From: Roseiarcus sp963807735
Lineage (GTDB): Bacteria; Pseudomonadota; Alphaproteobacteria; Rhizobiales; Beijerinckiaceae
Reading direction: 5' to 3'
DNA length: 64,000 nt
Assembly (NCBI GenBank): GCA_963807735.1
Contig: CAWEDI010000051.1
Coordinates: forward strand, 1-64,000
In this document: in pieces, positions 17,517 to 26,429 of the stretch
Position numbering within the stretch: position 1 is the first letter of the stretch
How the letters are laid out: each line of letters starts with the position of its first letter
The notes under the pieces: model-generated
What the model was told of the DNA's origin: nothing
Databases searched by the model: none
The model's input: the letters and a program-made list of their open reading frames with translations, nothing else
Program-made: the position numbers and the translations under genes

Positions 17517-19021
17517 TTCGCGCCGGCGAAGTGTCTCTTCGACAATGGCGCGACGTCTGGCGTGGCGGCGCGGTTGACCTTGATCCTGCTTGCGGCGCGG
17601 CCGTGGCGAAGGGAGCGGCGACGGTGCAGCGCATTGTCGCGCGCGGCGAGCCGGTCTATGGCGTCAACACCGGCTTCGGCAAGCTGTCGATGGTGCGGAT
17701 CGAGGCCGCCGATCTCACCAAGCTGCAACGCAACATCGTACTCAGCCACGCCGTCGGCGTCGGCGAGCCGGCCTCGGTTGAGGCGACCCGTTTGATGATG
17801 GCGCTCAAACTGACGAGCCTCGCGCAGGGCGCCTCGGGCGTGCGGCCGGCGACGCTGGCGTTGATCGAAGCCATGTTGCAGCGAGACGTGCTGCCGCTCG
17901 TGCCGTCGCAGGGCTCCGTCGGCGCCTCGGGCGACCTCGCGCCGCTCGCGCATATGGCGGCGGCGATGATTGGGGTCGGCGAAGTGTTGCTCGGCGGCGA
18001 ACGCATGCCCGCCGCCGAAGGTCTCGGCAAGGCAGGCCTCGCGCCCGCCGAGCTGGAGGCGAAGGAAGGGCTGGCGCTGCTCAATGGCACGCAGTTCTCG
18101 ACGGCCTATGCGCTGTGCGGCTTGTTCGAGATCGAGCGCGTCTTTCAGGCCGCGCTGGTGACGGGGGCGCTTTCGACCGACGCGGCGCGCGGCTCGGATA
18201 CGCCGTTCGATCCTCGCATTCACGCGCTGCGCCGACATCGCGGTCAGATCGACGTCGCCGCTTGCCTGCGCGCGCTGATGGCGGGCAGCCATATCCGCGC
18301 CTCGCATTTGCGCGACGACCCGCGCGTGCAGGACCCTTACTGCCTGCGCTGCCAACCGCAGGTGATGGGGGCTTGCCTCGATCTGATGCGTCACGCCGCG
18401 CGCACGCTCGAAGACGAGGCCAACGGCGTCTCCGACAATCCGCTGGTGTTCGCCGAGGATGACGCCGTGTTGTCCGGCGGCAATTTCCACGCCGAGCCGA
18501 TCGCCTTCGCCGCCGACACGCTGGCGCTCGCCGTTTGTGAGATCGGCTCGCTCGCCGAACGGCGCGTCGCGATGCTGGTTGATCCGGCGCTGAGCGGGCT
18601 GCCGGCGTTCCTGACGCGCCATCCCGGCTTGAACTCAGGCTTCATGATGGCGCAGGTGACGGCGGCGGCGCTGGTGTCGGAGAACAAACAACGCGCCTAT
18701 CCGGCGAGCGTCGATTCGATCCCGACCTCGGCCAACCAGGAGGATCACGTCTCGATGGCCGCGCACGGGGCGCGTCGGCTGATCCCGATGGCGCGCAACG
18801 CGGCCAACATCGTCGCCATCGAGGCGCTGGCCGCCGCGCAAGCCTGCGATTTTCATGCGCCGCTGCGCTCCAGCGAGACGCTGGAGAGGGTGCGCGCGAA
18901 GATTCGCGCCGCTGTTCCGCATCTCGACGAAGACCGCTATTTCCACGACGATCTGGCGGCGGCCGAGCGGTTGGTGTCGTCCGGCGCATTGGCGGACGGG
19001 CTCGATTGGCCTTCGATATAG
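17513..19021 (+). CDS. hutH: histidine ammonia-lyase
   Basis: HutH deaminates L-histidine to trans-urocanate, the first step of the pathway. The 502-residue protein contains the SVGASGDLAPLAHM loop, whose Ala138-Ser139-Gly140 form the MIO electrophile. It also has VYGVNTGFGKL, NGTQFSTAYAL, SDNPLVF and PTSANQEDHVSMAAHGARR. Length and motifs are normal. The start overlaps the hutI stop. The next hut gene begins 266 bases downstream, beyond a palindromic repeat. Confidence 0.96.
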   Translation: MIRAGEVSLRQWRDVWRGGAVDLDPACGAAVAKGAATVQRIVARGEPVYGVNTGFGKLSMVRIEAADLTKLQRNIVLSHAVGVGEPASVEATRLMMALKLTSLAQGASGVRPATLALIEAMLQRDVLPLVPSQGSVGASGDLAPLAHMAAAMIGVGEVLLGGERMPAAEGLGKAGLAPAELEAKEGLALLNGTQFSTAYALCGLFEIERVFQAALVTGALSTDAARGSDTPFDPRIHALRRHRGQIDVAACLRALMAGSHIRASHLRDDPRVQDPYCLRCQPQVMGACLDLMRHAARTLEDEANGVSDNPLVFAEDDAVLSGGNFHAEPIAFAADTLALAVCEIGSLAERRVAMLVDPALSGLPAFLTRHPGLNSGFMMAQVTAAALVSENKQRAYPASVDSIPTSANQEDHVSMAAHGARRLIPMARNAANIVAIEALAAAQACDFHAPLRSSETLERVRAKIRAAVPHLDEDRYFHDDLAAAERLVSSGALADGLDWPSI

Positions 19022-19082
19022 GAGGAGCCGTCGTTGCGAGCGAGGCGTAAATCTTTCCTCCCCGAGCAGACGACCGTCCTTT

Positions 19083-19228
19083 CCGTCATGGCCGGGCTTG
19101 TCCCGGCCATCCACGTCGTGACGAATCAGCGACGCGGCAAGTCTGAGAATGCGCCAGACGTTGGCGTTCTGTGGCCGTCGCGCCACGTCCCGACGTGGAT
19201 AGCCGGGACAAGCCCGGCCATGACGCGG
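19083..19228. repeat. palindromic intergenic repeat, family A copy 1
   Basis: The left arm reads gtcatggccgggcttgtccc followed by ggccatccacgtcg, and the right arm is its near reverse complement (gacgtggatagccgggacaa, gcccggccatgac). The two arms are ~33 bases and enclose about 70 bases of unrelated sequence. The element fills most of the hutH-hutG gap and could form a large hairpin in the transcript. Confidence 0.85.
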
Positions 19229-19287
19229 AGAGAGTCATACAACCCTACCCAAGCAACGGTTGACCGTTTCGCAAGGCCATCGCACCC

Positions 19288-20118
19288 ATGACCCCCGACT
19301 GGCTCACCATCGAGCGCCGCGACGCGCCGCTGATTGTCAGCATTCCCCATGCCGGCGTCGAACTGCTGCACTATGCGCCGCGTTTCGAGAGCCCTTGGCT
19401 CGCGCAGCGCGACGCGGACTGGCATATCCCCGAGCTCTACGCCTTCGCCGCCGGGCTCGGCGCGACGATTGTGCGCACGTCGTTGTCGCGTTCCATCATC
19501 GACGTCAACCGCGACCCGAGCGGCGCCTCGCTTTATCCCGGTCAGGCGACGACGGAGCTTTGCCCGACGATGACCTTCGACGGCGATCCGCTCTACAAAG
19601 CGGGCGAAGCGCCGGATGCGGCCGAGATCGCACAGCGGCGCGAGCGTTATTTCGATCCGTATCACGCCGCGCTCGCCGCCGAGATCGAGCGGCTGCGCGC
19701 GCTCAACGGCCGCGTCGCGCTCTACGACGCCCATTCGATCCGCTCGCGCATCCCACGTCTTTTTGACGGGGAACTGCCGTTGTTCAATTTGGGAACCAAC
19801 GACGGTCGGGCGTGTTCGCCCGTGTTGCGCGAGCAACTCCACGGCGAGCTGGCGGGCAGCGGCGAAAGCCATGTCGTCGACGGTCGGTTCAAAGGCGGCT
19901 GGATCACGCGCGCCTTCGGCGATCCGAGCCACGGCGTTGAGGCGGTGCAGATGGAGCTCGGCTGCCGGGCTTATATGATTGAACCGGAGATCGTCGGCCC
20001 CGAGACCTGGCCGACACCGCTCGACGCGCCGCGCGCCGAGGTCACGCGCAAAACCCTGAAAACCATCCTGCAAACCCTGCTCGCCTTCGTCCGCGAGCCG
20101 CGCGGAGAACGCCCGTGA
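19288..20118 (+). CDS. hutG: N-formylglutamate deformylase
   Basis: HutG hydrolyses N-formylglutamate to glutamate and formate, completing the HutF branch. The 276-residue protein shows the FGase family blocks LIVSIPHAGVE, DADWHIPELYAF, SRSIIDVNRDPSG, ALYDAHSIRSRIP and GWITRAFGDPSHGVEAVQME. Metal ligands are probably within the PHAG and DAHS segments. The stop overlaps the GTG start of hutU by four bases. Confidence 0.94.
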   Translation: MTPDWLTIERRDAPLIVSIPHAGVELLHYAPRFESPWLAQRDADWHIPELYAFAAGLGATIVRTSLSRSIIDVNRDPSGASLYPGQATTELCPTMTFDGDPLYKAGEAPDAAEIAQRRERYFDPYHAALAAEIERLRALNGRVALYDAHSIRSRIPRLFDGELPLFNLGTNDGRACSPVLREQLHGELAGSGESHVVDGRFKGGWITRAFGDPSHGVEAVQMELGCRAYMIEPEIVGPETWPTPLDAPRAEVTRKTLKTILQTLLAFVREPRGERP

Positions 20119-21788
20119 ACTCGCCCCGTCTCGACAACATGCGCGTGGTCCGGAGCCCGCGCGGCCCGGAGATCAGCGCCAAGAGCTGGCTCACCGAAGC
20201 GCCGATGCGCATGCTGATGAACAATCTCGACGCCGAGGTCGCCGAGCGTCCCGGTGAGCTCATCGTCTATGGCGGCATCGGCCGCGCCGCGCGAGATTGG
20301 AACGCGTACGACCGCATCGTGGAGACGCTGAAGCGCCTGGAGGCGGACGAGACATTGTTGGTTCAGTCAGGCAAGCCGGTCGGCGTGTTTCGGACGCACG
20401 AGGATGCGCCGCGCGTGCTGATCGCCAACTCCAATCTCGTGCCGCATTGGGCGACTTGGGCGCATTTCCATGAGCTCGATCGCAAGGGCCTGATGATGTA
20501 TGGCCAGATGACGGCCGGTTCGTGGATCTATATCGGCAGCCAGGGCATCGTGCAGGGCACGTATGAAACTTTTGTCGAGATGGGCCGACGCCATTACGGC
20601 GGCTCGCTGAAGGGCAAATGGATTCTGACTGCGGGCCTTGGCGGCATGGGCGGCGCGCAACCGCTCGCCGCGACGATGGCCGGCGCTTCGCTGCTGGCGA
20701 TCGAATGCCGGCCGTCCAGCATTGAGTTCCGCTTGCGCTCCGGCTATCTCGACGTGGCCGCCAAGGACCTCGACGAGGCGCTGGAGATCATCGAGCGATC
20801 CATCAAGGACGGCAAGCCCGCCTCCGTCGGCCTGCTCGGCAACGCGGCCGATGTGCTGCCGGAGCTCATCAAGCGCGGCGTGCGCCCCGACGTCGTCACC
20901 GATCAAACGTCTGCGCATGATCCGCTCAATGGCTATTTGCCGAAGGGATGGACTCTGCAAGACTGGGAGAGCCGTCGCGCCAGCGACCCGAAGGGCGTCG
21001 AGCAGGCCGCGCGAACGTCGATGGCCGGGCATGTGCGGGCAATGCTCGCGTTTCAGCAGATGGGCGTGCCGACCGTCGACTACGGCAACAACATAAGACA
21101 GATGGCGCTGGAGGAAGGCGTCGCTGACGCCTTCGCGTTTCCGGGTTTCGTGCCGGCCTATATTCGGCCTTTGTTCTGCCGGGGAATCGGGCCGTTCCGC
21201 TGGGCGGCGTTGTCGGGCGATCCCGAGGACATCTATCGCACCGACGCGAAGGTGAAAGAGTTGATCCCCGACAATCCGCATCTGCACAACTGGCTCGACA
21301 TGGCGCGCGCCCGCATCAAGTTTCAAGGCCTGCCGGCGCGCATCTGCTGGGTCGGTCTTGGCGATCGTCATCGGCTTGGCCTCGCGTTCAACGAGATGGT
21401 CGCGAAAGGCGAACTGAAAGCGCCCGTCGTGATTGGTCGCGATCATCTCGATTCGGGCTCGGTCGCCTCGCCCAATCGCGAGACCGAAGCGATGAAAGAC
21501 GGCTCGGATGCGGTGTCCGATTGGCCGCTGCTCAACGCGCTGCTCAACTGCGCCTCCGGCGCGACGTGGGTCTCGTTGCATCACGGCGGCGGCGTCGGCA
21601 TGGGCTATTCGCAGCACGCCGGCATGGTCGTCGTCTGCGACGGAACGGAGGCGGCGTCGCGCCGCATCGCTCGTGTCCTGTGGAACGACCCGGCTTCCGG
21701 CGTCATGCGCCACGCCGACGCCGGCTACGACGAGGCGATCGCCTGCGCGCGCGAAAAGGGTCTCGATCTGCCGAGCCTGTCGCTCTAA
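20115..21788 (+). CDS. hutU: urocanate hydratase
   Basis: HutU hydrates urocanate to imidazolone propionate using a tightly bound NAD. The 557-residue protein starts at the GTG at 20115, which overlaps the hutG stop by four bases; this start retains the family N-terminus leading to SAKSWLTEAPMRMLMNNLD. Signature segments include YGGIGRAARDW, SGKPVGVFRTHEDAPRVLIA, TAGLGGMGGAQPLAATMAG, DQTSAHDPLNGYLP and VSLHHGGGVGMGYSQHAG. An ATG at 20139 is a shorter alternative. It is the last hut gene; no hut transporter or regulator follows. Confidence 0.96.
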   Translation: MNSPRLDNMRVVRSPRGPEISAKSWLTEAPMRMLMNNLDAEVAERPGELIVYGGIGRAARDWNAYDRIVETLKRLEADETLLVQSGKPVGVFRTHEDAPRVLIANSNLVPHWATWAHFHELDRKGLMMYGQMTAGSWIYIGSQGIVQGTYETFVEMGRRHYGGSLKGKWILTAGLGGMGGAQPLAATMAGASLLAIECRPSSIEFRLRSGYLDVAAKDLDEALEIIERSIKDGKPASVGLLGNAADVLPELIKRGVRPDVVTDQTSAHDPLNGYLPKGWTLQDWESRRASDPKGVEQAARTSMAGHVRAMLAFQQMGVPTVDYGNNIRQMALEEGVADAFAFPGFVPAYIRPLFCRGIGPFRWAALSGDPEDIYRTDAKVKELIPDNPHLHNWLDMARARIKFQGLPARICWVGLGDRHRLGLAFNEMVAKGELKAPVVIGRDHLDSGSVASPNRETEAMKDGSDAVSDWPLLNALLNCASGATWVSLHHGGGVGMGYSQHAGMVVVCDGTEAASRRIARVLWNDPASGVMRHADAGYDEAIACAREKGLDLPSLSL

Positions 21789-21830
21789 ACTTCGCCGGAA
21801 TCGGCGCGCGAGCGCTGCGAAGGAGAGCCG

Positions 21831-23762
21831 ATGCGCGCGCCGGAATTGACATGGCTACCCGAGGCGACCGACGCGCGCGGCCGCCTCGCGGCGTTGGCGC
21901 GCGCCGAGGACTTTGCGGAGGCCCTGCGACTCGCCAACAGCCGGCTCGACTTCGTGCGGACGCAGGCGCTCGACCAGATCGTGCGCCGACGCTGGCCGGA
22001 CCGGCCGGCGGGGTTCGACGGTCCGGGGTATCGTCTGGCGCTGCTAAGTTCCTCGACCACGGCGCATCTGCCCGGCGCGCTGCGGATCGCAGCGTTGCGC
22101 GCCGGGCTGTGGTTGACCGTCTACGAGGCCGACTACGGCCAGTTCCGCCAGGAACTCGAAGCGCCCGGTTCTGGGCTGCACGCCTTTCGTCCAGACGGCG
22201 TGCTGTTCGCGTTCGACGCAGAGTATATTTGCGCGGGCGTGACCGCGTCCTCGTCCACCGCCGAAGCCGAGGCGGCGTTGCAGGCGGTGCGCGCCGATCT
22301 CGTTGCCTGCTGGGGCAAGGCGCGCGAGGCTTTCGGGGCGGTGTTGCAGCAGACCGTTTTGCCAACGCCGCCTACCCTGCTCGGAGCCAACGAGCATCGC
22401 CTCCCTGGTTCGCACGCCGCGTTTGTTGCGCAGGTCAACACCGCGCTGCGCGCGTGGGCGGATGCGGAGGGCGTCGATCTCGTGGCGCTCGACGCCGCCG
22501 CAGCTCGGGACGGGCTCGCGGCGTGGCACGATCCGATGTTGTGGCGGCGCGCCAAGCAGGACGTTCATCCCGCCGCTGCGCCGATGTATGGCGAACTCGT
22601 CGCGCGGGTGATGGCGGCGCGGGCCGGCAAATCGCGCAAATGCCTCGTGCTCGACCTCGACAATACGTTGTGGGGCGGCGTGATCGGCGACGACGGGCTC
22701 GACGGCATCAGGCTGGGGCAGGGCGATGCGCTCGGTGAAGGCTTTCTCGCCGTCCAGCGATACGCCCGCGAGCTCGGCCGGCGCGGGATCATCCTCGCCG
22801 TGTGCTCGAAGAACGACGAGGCGAACGCGTGGGAGCCGTTCGACAAACATCCGGAGATGGTGCTGCGTCGTCAGGACATCGCCTGTTTCGTCGCCAACTG
22901 GAGCGACAAGGCGGACAACATCGCTCTGATCGCGCGGCGGCTCAACATCGGCCTCGATAGCCTGGTGTTCGTCGACGACAATCCGTTCGAGCGCAATCGT
23001 GTGCGCGAGGCGCTGCCAATGGTGGCGGTTCCCGAACTGCCCGAGGAGCCCGCGCTGGCGCCGCACGCGCTCGCCGCCGCCGGCTATTTCGAGGCGGTCG
23101 CCGTCACCGGCGAGGATCGCGCGCGGACCGCGCAATACGACGGCAACGCCCGGCGCGACGCCGAGCGCGGGCGCCACACGGACCTCGCCGCCTATCTCAG
23201 AAGCCTGGAGATGCAGGCGCCGTGGGGCTATTTCGACAGCTTCAATCGCCAGCGCATCGTCCAGCTCATCAACAAGACCAACCAGTTCAACCTGACGACC
23301 CGCCGCTACGACGAGGCCGACTACGACGCCTTCCTGTGCGACGACAACGTCGTCGGCATCCATGTGCGCCTGATCGACCGCTTCGGCGACAATGGCCTCA
23401 TCGGCGTCGTCATCGCCAAGCAGGATGAGACGGCGCTCGCCATCGATACGTGGTTGATGAGTTGCCGGGTCTTGGGGCGCGGGGTCGAGGCGGCGACGCT
23501 CTCCATCCTGGTCGCCGAGGCGGCCCGGCGCGGCGCCACGCACTTGACTGGCGAATATATCCCGTCGGCGAAGAACGGCATGGTGCGCGATCACTACGAC
23601 AAGCTTGGCTTCCGGCTGATCGGGCAGAGCGAAACCGGCGCCAAGCGCTACGTGCTGAGCATCGAGGATCACCGCGCGCCCGACTTGCCGATCGTCGTCT
23701 CAAGAGGAACTCATGGAAAAACAAGCGCAGACATTGGGCGAGTTGACGCAGTTGCTTCGTGA
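21831..23762 (+). CDS. FkbH-like HAD-IIIC phosphatase with GNAT domain
   Basis: Domain order is an N-terminal SGNH-like region (about 1-260), a HAD-IIIC domain opening with CLVLDLDNTLWGGVIGDDG (Asp275 and Asp277), and a C-terminal GNAT-like region (about 440-620) with LINKTNQFNLTTRRY, MSCRVLGRGVE and NGMVRDHYDKLGF. FkbH proteins load a glyceryl unit from 1,3-bisphosphoglycerate onto the phosphopantetheine of an acyl carrier protein. That reaction is the family precedent, and the ACP gene begins inside this one (50-base overlap). AAGGAG sits 6 bases before the start. The last ~30 residues overlap the ACP gene and may be non-essential. No polyketide synthase is nearby, so the glyceryl unit probably goes elsewhere. 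Confidence 0.88.
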   Translation: MRAPELTWLPEATDARGRLAALARAEDFAEALRLANSRLDFVRTQALDQIVRRRWPDRPAGFDGPGYRLALLSSSTTAHLPGALRIAALRAGLWLTVYEADYGQFRQELEAPGSGLHAFRPDGVLFAFDAEYICAGVTASSSTAEAEAALQAVRADLVACWGKAREAFGAVLQQTVLPTPPTLLGANEHRLPGSHAAFVAQVNTALRAWADAEGVDLVALDAAAARDGLAAWHDPMLWRRAKQDVHPAAAPMYGELVARVMAARAGKSRKCLVLDLDNTLWGGVIGDDGLDGIRLGQGDALGEGFLAVQRYARELGRRGIILAVCSKNDEANAWEPFDKHPEMVLRRQDIACFVANWSDKADNIALIARRLNIGLDSLVFVDDNPFERNRVREALPMVAVPELPEEPALAPHALAAAGYFEAVAVTGEDRARTAQYDGNARRDAERGRHTDLAAYLRSLEMQAPWGYFDSFNRQRIVQLINKTNQFNLTTRRYDEADYDAFLCDDNVVGIHVRLIDRFGDNGLIGVVIAKQDETALAIDTWLMSCRVLGRGVEAATLSILVAEAARRGATHLTGEYIPSAKNGMVRDHYDKLGFRLIGQSETGAKRYVLSIEDHRAPDLPIVVSRGTHGKTSADIGRVDAVAS

Positions 23763-23958
23763 CATATTCGTTGATGACGAATTGGTTCTGACCCCGCAAA
23801 CGATCGCCGCCGACGTGCCGGGCTGGGACAGCATCAAGCATATCGAGATCATCATCGCGATCGAAGAGAAATATGGCTTCCGTTTCACCTCGCGCGAAGT
23901 CGATGGGCTGCGTTCGGTTGGAGACCTGATCGCCGTCATCGCCCGGAAGGCGCCGTGA
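23713..23958 (+). CDS. acyl carrier protein
   Basis: The 81-residue protein is a stand-alone carrier: GWDSIKHIEIIIAIEEKYGF contains Ser40, the phosphopantetheine attachment site. The fold is that of an ACP of the DS-I type found with FkbH partners rather than the DSL type of fatty-acid ACP. AGAGGAACTC precedes the start. It overlaps the FkbH-like gene by 50 bases and the next gene by four (GTGA), so expression of all three is coupled. Its cargo is likely a glyceryl thioester, by inference from the partner. Confidence 0.9.
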   Translation: MEKQAQTLGELTQLLRDIFVDDELVLTPQTIAADVPGWDSIKHIEIIIAIEEKYGFRFTSREVDGLRSVGDLIAVIARKAP

Positions 23959-25091
23959 CGACGCGCGTCGAGGACTCTGTCGTCATCGCCTTCGGCCACG
24001 GCGGCAATTCGGCGGCGTTCGCGCGCGAGGGCTGGCACGGCTGCGAGGCTGAGCACCGCTGGTCGGCCGGCGTGAGAAGCGTTCTGGTCTTGCCGCCGCT
24101 CGCGGCGAGCGAGCGATACCTGCTCACGTTCGATTGCGACCCTGTGCCGGCGGAAGGCGTTCGGCAATCTCTGGGCTTGGAGTTCAACGGCGTCGCGCTC
24201 GCGGTCGCGCCGCCGCAACAGAGTCTTCCGCAGACGCTGATTGTTCCGGGCGAGATCGTCAGTCCGGCGCGCGAGAACGTCCTTGTCCTCCACAGCCCGA
24301 ATGCGCTGATCCCCGCCGAGCATTTCCCCGGCAATGGCGACACGCGCGTGATCGCCTTCGCATGGCGGCGGCTGGAAATGACGCCCGACGACACGCCGCT
24401 GATTGGCGAACCGCTGGCGCTGCCCGAGGCCGACCCGGACGCTATGCCGATGCAAGCCGTCGCCAGCCTTTATCAGAGCCTCGGGCAAAACTGCGAGGTG
24501 GGCCTGTTTCAAAGACGCTGCGGCGTCGAGCCGATGGGCCTGCTGCGCTTCGCTTCCATCTATCCAGATCAGCTCGTGCTCGGCTTGCGGACGCGGTTCG
24601 CCGGCGTCGGGATAGCCGAAAACTTGACTTTGAAGGCTGGGCATCCCGGCGGCGAGCTGAATGGACATCAAGTCGCGCCCAAATTTATGTATCACACGTT
24701 CAAGAACGAGCCGGACGTCGATGTCGCGGACTTCCAAGTTAAGGAGACGCGGCGCCTCGGGTACCTTGCGCGTCTTTTCGTCGAGCAGCTTGAGAACGAC
24801 GAGAAAATCTTCGTGCGCCGCGGCGGGTTCGAGGCGGACGGGGAGATTTGGGCGCTGCATCGGCTGCTTAGGACGTTCAATCCTCAAGCCAGGCTGCTCA
24901 TGGTGCAGGCGTCGCCGGAGCGCGCGGGCCGCGTCGAGCAGCTGTCGCCCAATGTCTACCGGGGTTTCCTGGCGAACTTCGCCGACCCCGTGCGCGCTCA
25001 GAGCACGCTGCCCTTCGAGGGCTGGCGGAAGATCTGCGCGACACTCTATGCTGAACAACAGCGGATCGGGCGCGTCGACGAACGCGTCTGA
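23955..25091 (+). CDS. unknown protein, tandem paralogue 1, coupled to ACP
   Basis: The 378-residue protein starts at GTG 23955, overlapping the ACP stop. The N-terminal half (to about 165) looks all-beta: GNSAAFAREGW, CEAEHRWSAGVRSVLVLPP, NGVALAV, VIAFAWRRLEMTPD. The same GW..E..RWS.G module ends the Hint protein at the left edge. The C-terminal half starts with SLYQSLGQNCEVGLFQRRCG (Cys180), then GLLRFASIYPDQLV, FMYHTFKNEPDVDV, KIFVRRGG and GWRKICATLYAEQQR. The SLGxNCE block recalls DUF1796 putative cysteine peptidases, but this is weak. No signal peptide or membrane helix is seen. It may transfer or remodel the ACP-bound unit; that is inference. Confidence 0.7.
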   Translation: MTTRVEDSVVIAFGHGGNSAAFAREGWHGCEAEHRWSAGVRSVLVLPPLAASERYLLTFDCDPVPAEGVRQSLGLEFNGVALAVAPPQQSLPQTLIVPGEIVSPARENVLVLHSPNALIPAEHFPGNGDTRVIAFAWRRLEMTPDDTPLIGEPLALPEADPDAMPMQAVASLYQSLGQNCEVGLFQRRCGVEPMGLLRFASIYPDQLVLGLRTRFAGVGIAENLTLKAGHPGGELNGHQVAPKFMYHTFKNEPDVDVADFQVKETRRLGYLARLFVEQLENDEKIFVRRGGFEADGEIWALHRLLRTFNPQARLLMVQASPERAGRVEQLSPNVYRGFLANFADPVRAQSTLPFEGWRKICATLYAEQQRIGRVDERV

Positions 25092-25197
25092 GTTTGCGCG
25101 TCGCCTGGCGTGTGCTAATTGCTCGCGGCAGGGCGAGCGAGGTCGAAGGATTGCATCGAATCGTAAATTTGTTCGCGGTCGGCGCACGGAAGACGGC

Positions 25198-26358
25198 ATG
25201 ACCGGGATCGTCGAGGCCCGCGTTCCCGTCGGACTGGCGAAAGCTCTTGTCATCAGCTTCAGGCGAGGAGGCAATTCTGATGCGTTCGTGCGCGAGGGCT
25301 GGCAACCCTGCGAGGCGGGGTATCGTTGGTCGTACGGCGACAGCAGCGTGCTGGCTCTTCCGCCGGTCGCCGCCAGCCGGCGGTTTACGTTGACGTTCTA
25401 CTGCGACCCTGCGCCGATCACGGGCGTTCGGCAGAACCTGACCTTGGCGTTGAATGGCGTAGCTCTCGCGGTCGTGCAGCCGCAGCGCACCGTTCCGCAA
25501 GCGCTCGTCGTCCCCGGCGAAATCGTCAACCAATCGGGCGACAACATTCTCGCCCTGCATTGCTCGAACGCGCTGACGCCTGGCGAGCATTCGCCCGACA
25601 GTCGCGAGAGTCGCCCGATCGCCTTCGCATGGAGAAGGTTGGAGTTGACGCCGGACGAAACGCCGATGATCGGCGAGCCGGCGCCGCTCGCCGAAGCCGA
25701 CCCACACACGCTGCCGATGGCCTCGGTCGTCGGTCTCTATCAGAGCCTCGGGCAAAACTGCGAACTCGGTCTGTTTCAGAGACGCTGCGGGGCCGAGCCG
25801 TTCGGCCTGCTGCGTTTCGCCTCGATGTTTCCCGATCAGCTCGTGCAGGGTTTGCGGACGCGGTTCGCCGGCGTCGGGGGCGCGGACAATCTGATGCTCG
25901 CGCCCGCGCAACCCGGCGGCGAACTGATGGGGCATCACGCCGCTCCAGAGTTTTTGTATCACACGTTCAAGAATGAACGCGACGTCGATGTGGCCGAGTT
26001 CCATGGCAAGGAAGCGCAGCGGCTCGGCTATCTCGCGCGGATGCTGTTGGAGCAACTCGACAACGACCAGAAAATTTTCGTGCGCCGTGGCGGCTTCGAG
26101 GCCAACGGCGAGATTTGGGCGCTCTATCGGTTGCTGCGGGCGTTCAACCGGGAGGCACGGCTGCTGATGGTGCAGCAAGCGCCGGAGCGCGGCGGCTGCG
26201 TCGAGCGGCTGGCGCCCAATCTCTACCGGGGATTCGTGTCGAAGTTCGCCGATCCCGAGGACGTTCCGGGCACGCTGCCTTACGAAGATTGGCGGAAAAT
26301 CTGCGCGACGCTCTATCTTGAAGAGCAGCGACGCGGGCGGGTCGAACCGGCGGCTTGA
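25198..26358 (+). CDS. unknown protein, tandem paralogue 2
   Basis: The 386-residue protein is collinear with the gene at 23955 throughout and clearly a duplicate: CEAGYRWSYGDSSVLALPP, NGVALAVVQPQ, FAWRRLELTPDETPMIGEP, YQSLGQNCELGLFQRRCG (Cys188), FLYHTFKNERDVDVAEF, KIFVRRGGFEANGEIWAL and DWRKICATLYLEEQRRGRV. The start is taken at 25198 (MTGIVEARVP); the open frame further upstream overlaps paralogue 1 and has no similarity. Long conserved blocks kept in both copies imply that both are under selection. The 106-base gap between copies holds no other gene. Function is unknown. Confidence 0.7.
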   Translation: MTGIVEARVPVGLAKALVISFRRGGNSDAFVREGWQPCEAGYRWSYGDSSVLALPPVAASRRFTLTFYCDPAPITGVRQNLTLALNGVALAVVQPQRTVPQALVVPGEIVNQSGDNILALHCSNALTPGEHSPDSRESRPIAFAWRRLELTPDETPMIGEPAPLAEADPHTLPMASVVGLYQSLGQNCELGLFQRRCGAEPFGLLRFASMFPDQLVQGLRTRFAGVGGADNLMLAPAQPGGELMGHHAAPEFLYHTFKNERDVDVAEFHGKEAQRLGYLARMLLEQLDNDQKIFVRRGGFEANGEIWALYRLLRAFNREARLLMVQQAPERGGCVERLAPNLYRGFVSKFADPEDVPGTLPYEDWRKICATLYLEEQRRGRVEPAA

Positions 26359-26429
26359 ACGCGTCGGCTTGCGCGCGGCGGCCAACGAGTGCTTATTTGC
26401 CGCCGCTCAAGGCGCAGGGAGGCGAAGGG

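Noticed and set aside
24898..26385. Long minus-strand frame opposite the second paralogue
   Set aside because: The plus strand carries conserved duplicate sequence; the minus frame has no motif and is an effect of high GC content.
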